Shown here: positions 43,997 through 52,519 of the stretch, piece after piece
Numbering within the stretch: the first letter of the stretch is position 1
Layout of the letters: every line of letters starts with the position of its first letter
Source of the DNA: Cupriavidus sp. U2
GTDB taxonomy: Bacteria; Pseudomonadota; Gammaproteobacteria; Burkholderiales; Burkholderiaceae
NCBI RefSeq assembly: GCF_009663685.2
Contig: NZ_RCOG02000022.1
Span: 558-64,557 of the forward strand
Direction of reading: 5' to 3'
DNA length: 64,000 nt
Notes under the pieces: generated by a model
Told to the model about the DNA's origin: nothing
The model's input: only the letters and a program-made list of their open reading frames with translations
Database searches by the model: none
Position numbers and translations under genes: made by a program

Positions 43997-45232
43997 TCAG
44001 GCCCTGACACGCTGCGCCGCCCAGCGCCGATACTTGCGCACGCGGCAGGCATCGGACACCTGTTGCAGGATCAGCGCGCGCAACGGCGACACCCCGGGGT
44101 GGGTGGCCTTGCCCCGGCTCAGGTTGCGCAGCTGGAACTTGACCGCCGCCATGTTGGCCAGCGACGCCAGCGCCTTGTTTTTCCACGTGATCGGCGGCAA
44201 CGCCGGTGCGCTGTCCTTGCCGGCCAGCCAGTCGCGCGGCAGGTTGGGGTTGATGGCCAGGGCGGTGCCGATGCCGACCATGTCCACGCCGCTGCGGACC
44301 ACCTGCTCGGCCACCGGCTGGCGGCGGATGCCGCCCGTGACCATCACGGGCATCGTCGCCACGGCGCGGATGTCCTGCGCGAACTCGACGAAGTAGGCTT
44401 CCCGGGCCAGCGTGCGGCCGTCGCGCGCCTGGCCCTGCATGGCAGGCGCCTCGTAGCTGCCGCCCGACAGTTCCACCAGGTCGACGCCCAGGTTGTCGAG
44501 CATCTTCACGACCTCGCGGGCGTCCTCGACGCTGAAGCCGCCGCGCTGGAAGTCCGCCGAATTGAGCTTGACCGCGACGGCGAACCCCGGCGAGACCGCC
44601 GCCCGTACCGCCTTGACGATCTCGACCAGCAGGCGGGCACGGTTCTCCAGCGGGCCGCCCCAGGCGTCGTGGCGCAGGTTGGTCAGCGGCGACAGGAACT
44701 GGCTCAGCAGATAGCCGTGCGCGGCGTGGATCTGGACACCTGTGAAGCCGGCCTGTTCGCCCAGTTGCGCGGTGCGGGCAAAGCGCCGGATCACATCCTC
44801 GATGACGTCCTGGGTCATCGCCTTCGGCGGGCTGAAGTGCCTGGACATATTGCCCAGCGCCATCGGCACGGCAGAGGGCGCCCAGGTGGGCTGCCGCAGG
44901 CTGGCGGGCATCTGGCGGCCGGGGTGGTTGATCTGCAGCCAGAACTGCGCCCCGTTGGCGCGTCCTGCGCTGGCCCAGCGCCGGAATCTGTCGAGGTGCG
45001 TGGCGTCTTCCAGCACAACGCCGCCCGGACCCGTCATGGCGCGGCCGTCCACCATCACGTTGCCGGTCAGCAGCAGGCCGGCGCCGCCGTCTGCCCACGC
45101 CCGGTACAGGCGAATCAGCGCCTCGGACGGCGCATGGTCGGCGTCAGCCATGTTCTCTTCCATCGCGGCTTTGGCGATGCGGTTCGGAATGCTGGAACCG
45201 TTGCGAAGGACGAGCTTGTCGAACACGTTCAT
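43997..45232 (-). CDS. NADH:flavin oxidoreductase (Old Yellow Enzyme family)
   Basis: 411 residues, FMN-binding TIM barrel. MNVFDKLVLRNGSSIPNRIAKAAM is the usual start, then QINHPGRQ, IHAAHGYLLSQFLSPLTNLRHDAWGG (the catalytic His-x-x-His type pair and Tyr region) and VELSGGSYE. It should reduce activated alkenes or quinones with NAD(P)H. A divergent upstream promoter with a 19-base spacer and an inverted repeat (45260-45290) points to a MerR-type activator. The ribosome site is GAGGTGA. The last 60 residues are basic and helical. Confidence 0.92.
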   Translation of the reverse strand: MNVFDKLVLRNGSSIPNRIAKAAMEENMADADHAPSEALIRLYRAWADGGAGLLLTGNVMVDGRAMTGPGGVVLEDATHLDRFRRWASAGRANGAQFWLQINHPGRQMPASLRQPTWAPSAVPMALGNMSRHFSPPKAMTQDVIEDVIRRFARTAQLGEQAGFTGVQIHAAHGYLLSQFLSPLTNLRHDAWGGPLENRARLLVEIVKAVRAAVSPGFAVAVKLNSADFQRGGFSVEDAREVVKMLDNLGVDLVELSGGSYEAPAMQGQARDGRTLAREAYFVEFAQDIRAVATMPVMVTGGIRRQPVAEQVVRSGVDMVGIGTALAINPNLPRDWLAGKDSAPALPPITWKNKALASLANMAAVKFQLRNLSRGKATHPGVSPLRALILQQVSDACRVRKYRRWAAQRVRA

Positions 45233-45259
45233 GAAGTCACCTCGTTGGATCGAGGCTCG

Positions 45260-45290
45260 ACTCTAAGATTAAAGTCAACTTCAAGGTCAA
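45260..45290 (-). promoter_or_regulatory. MerR-type promoter of the OYE gene
   Basis: Read on the reverse strand: TTGACC (-35), a 19-base spacer and TAGAGT (-10). The spacer carries TTGAAGT-TG-ACTTTAA, a perfect inverted repeat at 45269-45284. Overlong 19-base spacers with a central dyad are the hallmark of promoters bent by MerR-family activators. The predicted start lies about 20 bases before the ATG. Confidence 0.75.
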
Positions 45291-45324
45291 GGCCTTTTTG
45301 TGCGCCGATCCGGCGGCGCCATGC

Positions 45325-45356
45325 AAAAGGCCCCGCCGCGGAAATCCGGGCGGGCC
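45325..45356 (-). terminator. intrinsic terminator of the alpha/beta hydrolase gene
   Basis: On the reverse strand GGCCCGCC pairs with GGCGGGGCC around a loop, followed by TTTT. It lies 30 bases after the stop at 45385 and before the OYE promoter. Confidence 0.7.
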
Positions 45357-45384
45357 AGGATGGATGGACCGCTTTCCCAGGTGA

Positions 45385-46215
45385 TTAGCTGCGCACAAAC
45401 GCCAGCAGGTCGGCGTTGATCGTGTCGGCGTTGGTCGTGGGCATGCCGTGCGGAAATCCCGGATAGGTCTTCAGCGTGCCGTTCTTCAGCAGCTTGGCCG
45501 ACAGCGGGGCCGAGTCGGCATAGGGCACGATCTGGTCGTCGTCGCCGTGCATGACCAGGACGGGGATTGTGGCGCGCTTCAGGTCCTCGGTGAAATCGGT
45601 CTGCGAAAACGCCACGATGCCATCGTAGTGGGCCTTCGCGCTGCCCATCATGCCCTGGCGCCACCAGTTGCGTATGACCCCTTCGGACGGCTTGGCGTTG
45701 GGCCGGTTGTAGCCATAGAACGGTCCGGTGGGAATGTCGAGGTAGAACTGCGCGCGATTGGCCGCGACCTGCGCCTGGAAACCGTCGAAGACGTCCTTGG
45801 GCAGGCCGCCCGGGTTGCTTTCGGTCTTGACCATCAACGGCGGCACCGCGCTGACGAGCACGGCCTTGGCGACGCGGTCCTCGCCATGGCGGGCAACGTA
45901 GTGGATGACCTCGCCGCCGCCCGTGGAATGGCCAATATGGACGGCCTTCTGCACGCCCAGGTGTTTCACCACGGCCGCCACATCGTCGGCGTAGTGGTCC
46001 ATGTCGTGTCCGTCCCAGACCTGGCTGGACCGGCCATGGCCGCGTCGGTCATGGGCCACGACCCGGTAGCCCTGCGCCAGGAAGAACAGCATCTGGGCGT
46101 CCCAGTCATCGGCGCTAAGCGGCCAGCCGTGATGAAAGAAGATCACCTGTGCGTCGCGGGGTCCCCAGTCTTTGTAGAAGATATCGACGCCGTCGCTGGT
46201 TGTGACGTATCCCAT
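45385..46215 (-). CDS. alpha/beta hydrolase (non-haem chloroperoxidase/arylesterase type)
   Basis: 276 residues. Oxyanion region FFHHGWPLSADDWD, nucleophile elbow GHSTGGGE (Ser near residue 96), acid aspartate in VMHGDDDQIVP and final histidine in YPGFPHGMP form the triad. The domain order and W-P-L-S motif match bacterial cofactor-free perhydrolase/esterases. The start at 46215 has AGGAGAAG upstream; the frame stays open to 46377. The promoter at 46347-46377 is of the same MerR type as that of the OYE gene, so the two respond to one signal. Confidence 0.92.
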   Translation of the reverse strand: MGYVTTSDGVDIFYKDWGPRDAQVIFFHHGWPLSADDWDAQMLFFLAQGYRVVAHDRRGHGRSSQVWDGHDMDHYADDVAAVVKHLGVQKAVHIGHSTGGGEVIHYVARHGEDRVAKAVLVSAVPPLMVKTESNPGGLPKDVFDGFQAQVAANRAQFYLDIPTGPFYGYNRPNAKPSEGVIRNWWRQGMMGSAKAHYDGIVAFSQTDFTEDLKRATIPVLVMHGDDDQIVPYADSAPLSAKLLKNGTLKTYPGFPHGMPTTNADTINADLLAFVRS

Positions 46216-46346
46216 GATTCGCTTCTCCTGAGTGGTGCAGCCATCAAGCCTCGATGCGGGAATCCGGCCGGCGGCGCTGGTACGCCGCGGCTGGGCGCGG
46301 CCCGTCGTGCCGGGAATTGTCCGGCGCATCGTTCGGGCCAGAGACC

Positions 46347-46377
46347 ACTGTAGGATTGAAGTCCACCTCAGGGTCAA
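46347..46377 (-). promoter_or_regulatory. MerR-type promoter of the alpha/beta hydrolase gene
   Basis: Reverse strand: TTGACC, 19-base spacer, TACAGT. The spacer holds CTGAGGT-GG-ACTTCAA (46356-46371), an imperfect copy of the dyad at 45269-45284. The leader to the ATG at 46215 is about 125 bases. Confidence 0.7.
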
Positions 46378-46469
46378 GGTTTTTCAGCTGATGAGAATTG
46401 GCCACCGCCGGGGCCGGTGCCCCGATTTTTTCCTACACTTACTCCGGACAGGCTCAGGCAGGTGCGACG

Positions 46470-47774
46470 ATGCGGGCCGATTCTGGTCGTGGGGACGACA
46501 CGGGCAGCGACCGAACGCTGGTGTATTTCGGATGGCTGACGTTGTTCGTCTACCTGGCGACGCCGGCCGGCGCCCTGGTCGACATCCAGACGTCGTACAT
46601 GCTCAAGAACGAGCTGCACGCCACGGCCACGCAGATTTCCACGTTCCGGCTGGTGACGGGCATCCCCGTCTATGTGGCGTTCGTGTTCGGACTGGCACGC
46701 GATCAGTGGAGCCCGTTCGGCATGCGCGATCGCGGCTATTTCCTGGTCTTTGCGCCGCTGACGGCGCTGGCCTGCGTCTGGATGGCCCATTCGGGCTTTT
46801 CTTATCCGGGCCTGCTGGTGGGCACGCTGATGGCCATGCTGGCATTCCGCTTCGTGGCGGCGGCCTGTCAGGGGCTGATCGCCCTGGTCGGCCAGGAAAA
46901 GCTGATGTCCGGCCGGCTCAGCGCGCTGTGGAACGTGATCAGCGCCGTGCCGGTGGTGGCAGGCGCCTTCGCTTCGGGCTACGTGTCCGACCACCTGGCC
47001 GCCAGGCAGGCCATCTACCTGGTGGCCGTCTTCAACCTGATGATCGTTGCGTTGGCGCTCTGGAAGCCGCCGTCGGTGTTCGGACAGCTCTATGACCGGA
47101 AGCAGGCCCGCGCCACCGACTTCGTGGGGAACATCAAACGGCTGGTCCGGCACAAGGCCGTCTATCCGGCGGTGCTGATCTGCTTCCTGTGGAACTTCGC
47201 CCCGGGTTCGGCCACGCCGTTGCAGTTCTACCTGACCAACGAGCTGCATGCGTCGGACTCCGTGTACTCGTACTACAACGGCATCTTCGCCGCCGCTTTC
47301 GTGCCGACCTTCCTGATCTACGGCTATCTGTGCAAGCGGGTCGCGCTGGGCAAGCTGTTGTGGTGGGGCACCATCATCGCCGTGCCGCAGATGATTCCGC
47401 TGGCGTTCATCCAGTCGGCCGATCTGGCGCTGGTGCTCGCGGCGCCCACCGGGTTGATGGGCGGCATTGCCACCGCCGCCTACCTGGATCTGGCGATGCG
47501 ATCCTGTCCGCCCGGCCTGCAGGGCACGCTGATGATGCTGGTGGATGGCGTGCTCGCGCTGTCCGGGCGTGCCGGCGACCTGCTCGGGTCGTGGATCTAC
47601 AACAGCGCGCCGTCGCACGGATTCGTGTACTGCGTGATGGCCACCACAGCCGTGTACGCGCTGATCCTGGCCTTGATTCCGCTCACGCCCAAGGCGTTGA
47701 TTGCGACGCGCGATGGCGAGTCCGTCGCGGATGATCCTGCGCCCGCGTCGCCGCCGAGCCGGGAACCTGCCTGA
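46470..47774 (+). CDS. MFS transporter, unknown substrate
   Basis: 434 residues with 12 hydrophobic helices. The N-terminal part (LVYFGWLTLFVYLATPAGALVDIQ) and the loop FRLVTGIPVYVAFVFGLARDQW resemble the folate-biopterin/AmpG-like branch of MFS rather than the sugar or aromatic-acid branches. The C-terminal 25 residues are a charged cytoplasmic tail (DPAPASPPSREPA). The start at 46470 has a weak AGGTG; 46398 is a possible longer start. It is alone on the forward strand. I cannot name a substrate. Confidence 0.82.
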   Translation: MRADSGRGDDTGSDRTLVYFGWLTLFVYLATPAGALVDIQTSYMLKNELHATATQISTFRLVTGIPVYVAFVFGLARDQWSPFGMRDRGYFLVFAPLTALACVWMAHSGFSYPGLLVGTLMAMLAFRFVAAACQGLIALVGQEKLMSGRLSALWNVISAVPVVAGAFASGYVSDHLAARQAIYLVAVFNLMIVALALWKPPSVFGQLYDRKQARATDFVGNIKRLVRHKAVYPAVLICFLWNFAPGSATPLQFYLTNELHASDSVYSYYNGIFAAAFVPTFLIYGYLCKRVALGKLLWWGTIIAVPQMIPLAFIQSADLALVLAAPTGLMGGIATAAYLDLAMRSCPPGLQGTLMMLVDGVLALSGRAGDLLGSWIYNSAPSHGFVYCVMATTAVYALILALIPLTPKALIATRDGESVADDPAPASPPSREPA

Positions 47775-47818
47775 CCGGCGTCACCTGCCGGCCTGAGGGC
47801 GGTAGGGGCGCCGTCGGC

Positions 47819-48598
47819 TCAGGCCGTGCCGCTTCCCGACCGGGACGACCTGGCCCGAGCCTTGCGCGGGGCAGGGGCGCGTGGCGCCTCGCGGTCGGGC
47901 ACGAGCGAGATGGCGTGCATGCCCTCCAGCCAGGACAGCGCATCGACGTACGACAGGAACTGCTCCAGATAGCCGGGCGACACCTCGCGCATCAGCGATA
48001 GCGAGCGATGCACCAGGTGATTCGTGTTCAACGGCCCGGCGTTTTCCGGCACACCGGCCTGCGAATCGCGCAACTGTCGATCGACGCTGACGCGCGCCCA
48101 GGTGTCGCGGAAATAGTCGGCCAGCGCCGGTTCGGCGTGGCGGGCGCGATGCGCGTTGACGGCAGCCGGCGTGCCGGATGCGCCCGGCACCTGGGACGCG
48201 GGGCGGGTGCCCGGCGGGGCGGCTGGATCTGCCGCCCGATGCGGGTCCGGAAGTGCGTCCTGCGGATAGGCCTGGCCAAGCCGCGCCGTGAGGGCGGCCA
48301 GGCCGGAGTGGGCGTCGGCCCGCTGCAGCGACGTGCCGGACGCAGGCGCCTCGATCCGGTCGCGCGACAACCGATCGCCAAAATCGGCAACCAGCCCCGC
48401 CAGGCGCTGCTCCAGCCGTCGCCGCGCCTCGCCATCGTAGGCGGATGCGCGCCGGGCCAGTGCGTCGATAAAGCGGAAGCGCACCGGATCGGCGCGGTCG
48501 GCGCCGCTGTCGCGCCAGCCGTCGATCCGGGCGCGGGCATCGTGGCGTTCCTCGCGCGGGTCGGGGGTTGGCCCGTCGCGCAATGCGTCGCTATGCAT
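47819..48598 (-). CDS. DUF2894 domain protein
   Basis: 259 residues from the ATG at 48598; that start overlaps the stop of the upstream MotB-like gene by eight bases. N-terminal half: charged, with a helical stretch RADPVRFRFIDALARRASAYDGEARRRLEQRLAGLVADF, then a disordered Pro/Ala/Asp linker (about 130-165). C-terminal half: conserved DUF2894 region with PALADYFRDTWARVSVDRQLRDS and LVHRSLSLMREVSPGYLEQFLSYVDALSWLEGM. No membrane helix. It is the last gene of the DUF3348-DUF802-OmpA operon and probably a cytoplasmic part of that machine. Function unknown. Confidence 0.85.
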   Translation of the reverse strand: MHSDALRDGPTPDPREERHDARARIDGWRDSGADRADPVRFRFIDALARRASAYDGEARRRLEQRLAGLVADFGDRLSRDRIEAPASGTSLQRADAHSGLAALTARLGQAYPQDALPDPHRAADPAAPPGTRPASQVPGASGTPAAVNAHRARHAEPALADYFRDTWARVSVDRQLRDSQAGVPENAGPLNTNHLVHRSLSLMREVSPGYLEQFLSYVDALSWLEGMHAISLVPDREAPRAPAPRKARARSSRSGSGTA

Positions 48599-49256
48599 CG
48601 GGTTTGGGCTTGGCTGCCGTGGCGCCGGCACCCGCCGAGATGCGTGGCACCGGCGCAATTTCCACGCGGCGGTTCTTCGCCCGGCTTTCTTCCGTGGCGT
48701 TGGGCGCAACCGGCTGCTGCGATCCAAACGCCGCCGAGAACACCGACGCTGGCGGCACGCCCGACTCGATCAGCGCGCGGGTCACGGTCAGCGCCCGCTG
48801 GGCCGACAGTTCCAGGTTGTCGGCGAACCGCCGGTTACCTTCCCTGACCTGCTGGTCGTCGGTGAAGCCGCTCACCATCAGGATCTCGTCGCGCGCGCCC
48901 AGATAGGCCGACAGCGGCGCCGCCAGGCTCTTGAGCAGGGTGCGGCCCTCGGGCTGCAACTGGTCGGAGTTCAGCGCGAACAGCACGTTGCCGCTGATGC
49001 CGATGCGGCCATCCTTGAGCGTGACGCGGCCGGCTGCCAGCGGCCCGGCCAGTGCCTGTTCGAGCGTCTGGCGGCGCTTCAGCTCCGCCTGCCGCTGCTT
49101 GACCTCGTTCTCGAGCCGTGCCGACAGCTCCATCTGCACGCCGATGACGCCGAGCAGCACCAGCACGAAGGCGCCCAGCATCACCGACATCAGGTCGCCG
49201 AACACCGCCCAGGCCGGGACGGTCGGCTCCACGCCAGCGTCGATATCGTCCGTCAT
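48591..49256 (-). CDS. MotB/ZorB-like OmpA-domain stator protein
   Basis: 221 residues. One N-terminal membrane helix (about 16-42) carries AVFGDLMSVMLGAFVLVLLG; the aspartate (Asp21) sits where MotB, TolR and ZorB have the ion-carrying aspartate. A coiled-coil linker (about 43-70) is followed by an OmpA peptidoglycan-binding domain (about 85-205) with FTDDQQV, NLELSAQRALTV and NATEESRAKNRRVEI. It should be anchored to the cell wall while lining the ion channel of the DUF802 partner. Its start overlaps the DUF802 stop by four bases, showing coupled synthesis. Confidence 0.85.
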   Translation of the reverse strand: MTDDIDAGVEPTVPAWAVFGDLMSVMLGAFVLVLLGVIGVQMELSARLENEVKQRQAELKRRQTLEQALAGPLAAGRVTLKDGRIGISGNVLFALNSDQLQPEGRTLLKSLAAPLSAYLGARDEILMVSGFTDDQQVREGNRRFADNLELSAQRALTVTRALIESGVPPASVFSAAFGSQQPVAPNATEESRAKNRRVEIAPVPRISAGAGATAAKPKPDA

Positions 49257-51628
49257 GCCGCCTCGACCCCAGACTGTTGCGCGGAAAACTGCTGCAGGTT
49301 CTCCAGGATCTGCTTCTGCGACAGCATGCTGAGGTCGACCACCTCGCGGGCCTGCGCCACGTAGTAGGCCAGTTGCTCGTCGCTACGGGTCATCGACTTG
49401 TCGAGTGCGGCCTCGATGCGGGCCAGGTGCTCGGCCAGCTTGTCGTTCGAGGCGCCGAACAGTTGCACCGCCGCGCCGAACGCTTCGCCCAGGCTCGCCA
49501 CCTCGACGGCGCTGCTCGTGATCTGTGCGGCGATGCCGTCCAGCTTGCCGGCTTCCTGCGCCACCTGTTCGGTGAAGCGCGTGCCCACGCGTTCCAGCAG
49601 GTCGGCCGTGGTCGTGACCAGGCCGTCCACCGCCGTGCGCTGTTCGGTGGAAGCGTGATTCACGGCGTCGAGCAGTGTGCCCAGTGTCTCCAGCAGGCGG
49701 CCACGTTCCTCCAGCATCGCGTTGTCGCGCGCCATGCCGTCGGTCAGCTTCTGGCGCAGTTCGGCGATGACGTCGGCAGCCGCCTTGGGCGCCTCGGTTG
49801 CCACCTGGGCCAGACGCGCCACCTCGGCGATGGTCTCGCTGGCTTGCTGCTGCGTGTGCGTGGCGATGTCGCGGGCGGTCTGCGACAGGGCGTCGCGAAT
49901 CTCCCGCTGATGATCGGCCGATTGCGTGCTGGCCTGCTGCCATTCGTCGCGCATGGTCGCGGCCATGGCGGCCAGCGTATCGCGCCAGGCGGTCAGGCGG
50001 GCTTCGTCGCGCGATGCCAGTTCGGCCTGCAGCGCGGATGCGGCCTGCAGCAGCCGGTCGATCTCGGCCACGGTGCCGGCGGCGTGGGCCTGGGCGTGCG
50101 TGGCGATGTCGCGCGCGCTTTGCGACAGGGCGTCGTGGACGTCCTGCTGGCGGGCCGCCGCCGTGGCGCTGGCCTGCTGCCATTCGTCACGCATGGTCGC
50201 GGCCATGGCCGCCAGCGTATCGCGCCAGGCAGTCAGGCGGGCTTCGTCGCTGGCGGCCAGTGCCGACTGGCGCGCTGTCTCCTGCGCGGCCAGTTGCGCT
50301 TGCAGGTCGGCGTGCGACTGGCTGACCGTGGCGGCGATGCCGGCGGCGTGTTGGGCAAAGGCGGCCGAGGCGTCGGCCATGGCCTGGCGGCTGGCGCCGG
50401 TGAGTGCGGCACCCGATTGCTCCAGGCGCGACAGCGCCGCATCCCACGTACGGGCCGCGCTGGCGTTGGCGGCGTCGAGACGGGCGCCGACTGCGTCGAC
50501 CATTGCCGTCGAGCGAGCCGTGAAAGCTTCCCCGAAACCGTCAAGCGATGTCCGCAGGTCGGACGTCAGCGCCGTGTTCGCCTGCTGGTGCTGCGCCAGG
50601 GCTTGCCGCCAGGTATCGGTCACGGCGGCCGTCGTGGCCGCGAAGCGTGCGGACAGGCTGTCCAGATGGTGCTGCACGGTCTGCGTGACGGTGTCGCGCA
50701 CGGTGGCGGCTTCGTGGGCAAGACCGGCCATCGTGGTGTCCACGGCGGGCCGGATGGCCGCGCTGGCGGCCCGCGCGCTGTCGGCGATGCCTTCCTTCAG
50801 CGACTGCCCCACGGTGTCGGCCAGCCGCGCATAGGCGGCGTCGGTGCGCGCGTGAAAGGCGTCCTGGTTGGCCGACAGGCGCTCGCCAAGGGCTTCGTTC
50901 TGGCGCGCCATCGCGGCGGTCATGGTTTCCAGCCGGTCCACGAGCGCGGGCATCAGCTCGGCCTGCCGCTGCAGCAGCGCATACACGGCGTCGTGCTGGT
51001 GATGGCGCGAATGCACGCGCAGCGTGGTGGCGATGCGCTCATCGAGCATTTGCGCCGCCTGCACCCGCTCGCGGCGCACCAGCGCGGAAAGCAGCCCGAG
51101 CATGGCGGACGTGGCCACGCCGGCCACCGACGTCCCGAACGCGAAGCCCAGGCCCTTGACCGGGGCCGCCAGCGACGCGCGGATGGCCTGCAGATCCGCG
51201 GCGCTTTCCAGCGCCACGCCGGTGGTGCGCAGTGTGCCGACCATGCCGAGGAAGGTGCCGAGCATGCCCAGCAACACCAGCAGGCCCACCAGATAGGGCG
51301 TCATGGCCGGGCCGGGCAGCGCCACGCGCTCGCCTTCCACGCGCAGGCGCACCGCGTTGCGCAGGCTCGGATGCAGGCGGTCCAGCCACGCTGCAAGGCT
51401 GGCCGGCGGCGTGGCCAGGTCGGCCAGCGCGGCGGTCAGCGTGGGCGTGGCGTCGCGGTAGCGGCGCAGTTCGAGTGCGCCGCCCACATAGAAGCCGCCG
51501 ATGATCAACGTGACGGCCAGCGCCAGCGCATTCGTGCCGGCGTAGCCGGCGCCGACCCAGCCGACGACGGCCAGGCCCGCAAGGAAGACCGCCAGGGGTG
51601 CGGCAACGGTTGTGAAAGGTTTCTTCAT
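49253..51628 (-). CDS. DUF802 protein: MotA/TolQ-like core with long coiled-coil tail
   Basis: 791 residues. Two helices at the N-terminus (about 8-28 and 33-50) are followed by a short soluble part and two more helices (about 111-133 and 152-188) with LGMLGTFLGMVGTLRTTG and FAFGTSVAGVATSAMLGLLSALV, the MotA/TolQ/ExbB-like channel core. From about 200 to 780 the protein is an almost unbroken Ala/Gln/Glu/Arg-rich coiled coil. Inside it an 80-residue repeat (DEARLTAWRDTLAAMAATMRDEWQQAS) occurs twice. This matches the known plan of ZorA (short channel core, long cytoplasmic tail). It lies six bases after DUF3348 and overlaps the MotB-like gene. Confidence 0.88.
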   Translation of the reverse strand: MKKPFTTVAAPLAVFLAGLAVVGWVGAGYAGTNALALAVTLIIGGFYVGGALELRRYRDATPTLTAALADLATPPASLAAWLDRLHPSLRNAVRLRVEGERVALPGPAMTPYLVGLLVLLGMLGTFLGMVGTLRTTGVALESAADLQAIRASLAAPVKGLGFAFGTSVAGVATSAMLGLLSALVRRERVQAAQMLDERIATTLRVHSRHHQHDAVYALLQRQAELMPALVDRLETMTAAMARQNEALGERLSANQDAFHARTDAAYARLADTVGQSLKEGIADSARAASAAIRPAVDTTMAGLAHEAATVRDTVTQTVQHHLDSLSARFAATTAAVTDTWRQALAQHQQANTALTSDLRTSLDGFGEAFTARSTAMVDAVGARLDAANASAARTWDAALSRLEQSGAALTGASRQAMADASAAFAQHAAGIAATVSQSHADLQAQLAAQETARQSALAASDEARLTAWRDTLAAMAATMRDEWQQASATAAARQQDVHDALSQSARDIATHAQAHAAGTVAEIDRLLQAASALQAELASRDEARLTAWRDTLAAMAATMRDEWQQASTQSADHQREIRDALSQTARDIATHTQQQASETIAEVARLAQVATEAPKAAADVIAELRQKLTDGMARDNAMLEERGRLLETLGTLLDAVNHASTEQRTAVDGLVTTTADLLERVGTRFTEQVAQEAGKLDGIAAQITSSAVEVASLGEAFGAAVQLFGASNDKLAEHLARIEAALDKSMTRSDEQLAYYVAQAREVVDLSMLSQKQILENLQQFSAQQSGVEAA
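49861..50250. repeat. two copies of a ~150-bp coding repeat, 240 bp apart
   Basis: Bases 49861-50010 and 50101-50250 agree closely, at a 240-base period, and encode the repeated 80-residue coiled-coil module of the DUF802 protein. Near-identity at DNA level in the core suggests a recent duplication or gene conversion that can change the tail length. Confidence 0.8.
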
Positions 51629-51634
51629 GTCGAT

Positions 51635-52333
51635 TCAGCTTTCGCGCAGGGCCGCGAGCAGCGCATCCACCGGCTGGAAGCGGATCTCCAGCTCGGCCAG
51701 CAGCACACTCTGCATGTCCCTGCGAAATTCGTTGAGCCACGCGCCCTCAGCGCCGCGCAGCCGTGTGAAATGCGGTTCCAGCATCCCCGGCACGGCCGCC
51801 AGCACGGCCTGTTCGCGCGGGCCGAGCACCTGCTCCATGACGGCATCCAGCATGGCCAGCCGTCCCGCCGGGGCCGTCCGCGCCGCCAGGGCCGTACGCA
51901 GCCGCGCACGCAGTCCGGCGATCTCGTGTTCCATTTGCTGCTGCAGCGCCACGTAGCGTTGGCGATGCACGGCGAAGTCGGCTTCGGCCGGATCGGGCGC
52001 GGCTGCGCGCGACGGCATGCGGCGGCGGGTATCGGCCGACGAGGCCTGGCCCGTGATCGCCGCGGTCAGCAGGGCGCGCACATGGGCGCCGGCGGCGTCA
52101 CCAATCGATGCAGGCCTGCCACTGCCCGCCCGCGCAGGTGCTCCGGACGGCACTTCCGGCGGATTGCCGTTGAGCGCGGCCGATAGCGCGATGGCGTCGG
52201 TCCAGCCCAGCCACCGGCTCATCACCGCAGACAACGACGGCGGGGCGCCAGAGGCACAGGCATCCGTCAGGCGAGCCAGCAGGCGTAGCAGTTTCGGGCC
52301 GCTGAGACCCGTGCGCTGTGGCACTTGCATCAT
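51635..52333 (-). CDS. DUF3348 domain protein
   Basis: 232 residues from ATG at 52333 (a second ATG at 52330 is in frame). No membrane helix. N-terminal region PQRTGLSGPKLLRLLARLTDAC, then a disordered Ala/Pro/Gly stretch (about 60-115), then a helical C-terminal domain: FAVHRQRYVALQQQMEHEIAGLRARLRTAL and PHFTRLRGAEGAWLNEFRRDMQSVLLAELEIRFQPVDALLAAL. First gene of a four-gene reverse operon. Likely cytoplasmic partner of the DUF802 tail. Function unknown. Confidence 0.85.
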   Translation of the reverse strand: MMQVPQRTGLSGPKLLRLLARLTDACASGAPPSLSAVMSRWLGWTDAIALSAALNGNPPEVPSGAPARAGSGRPASIGDAAGAHVRALLTAAITGQASSADTRRRMPSRAAAPDPAEADFAVHRQRYVALQQQMEHEIAGLRARLRTALAARTAPAGRLAMLDAVMEQVLGPREQAVLAAVPGMLEPHFTRLRGAEGAWLNEFRRDMQSVLLAELEIRFQPVDALLAALRES

Positions 52334-52519
52334 GTCGCCAGGATGAAAAAACGGGGAGTTTACACGGTCGGGGGCCGGTCGAGCCGCCAAATCAGGGAAG
52401 ACGATGAAGATCGCCGGCTGGGCTGGCGGACACGCCACCTCTTGCCATTGCAGGAAGGCCCCCGATCGCCGGGGCGGCAATGCCGGGGGAGGGCGGCGGC
52501 CGATGTCACGGCACAGGCT

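Noticed and set aside
49277..52186. A 969-codon open frame on the forward strand opposite the DUF802 gene
   Set aside because: It mirrors the Ala-rich coiled-coil codons of the reverse gene and shows no family motif; overlap and coupling of the reverse operon are strong.
47819..52333. Calling the stator operon a Zorya defence system
   Set aside because: The channel pair looks alike, but no ZorC, ZorD (helicase-nuclease) or ZorE (HNH) gene is next to it; partners are DUF3348 and DUF2894.
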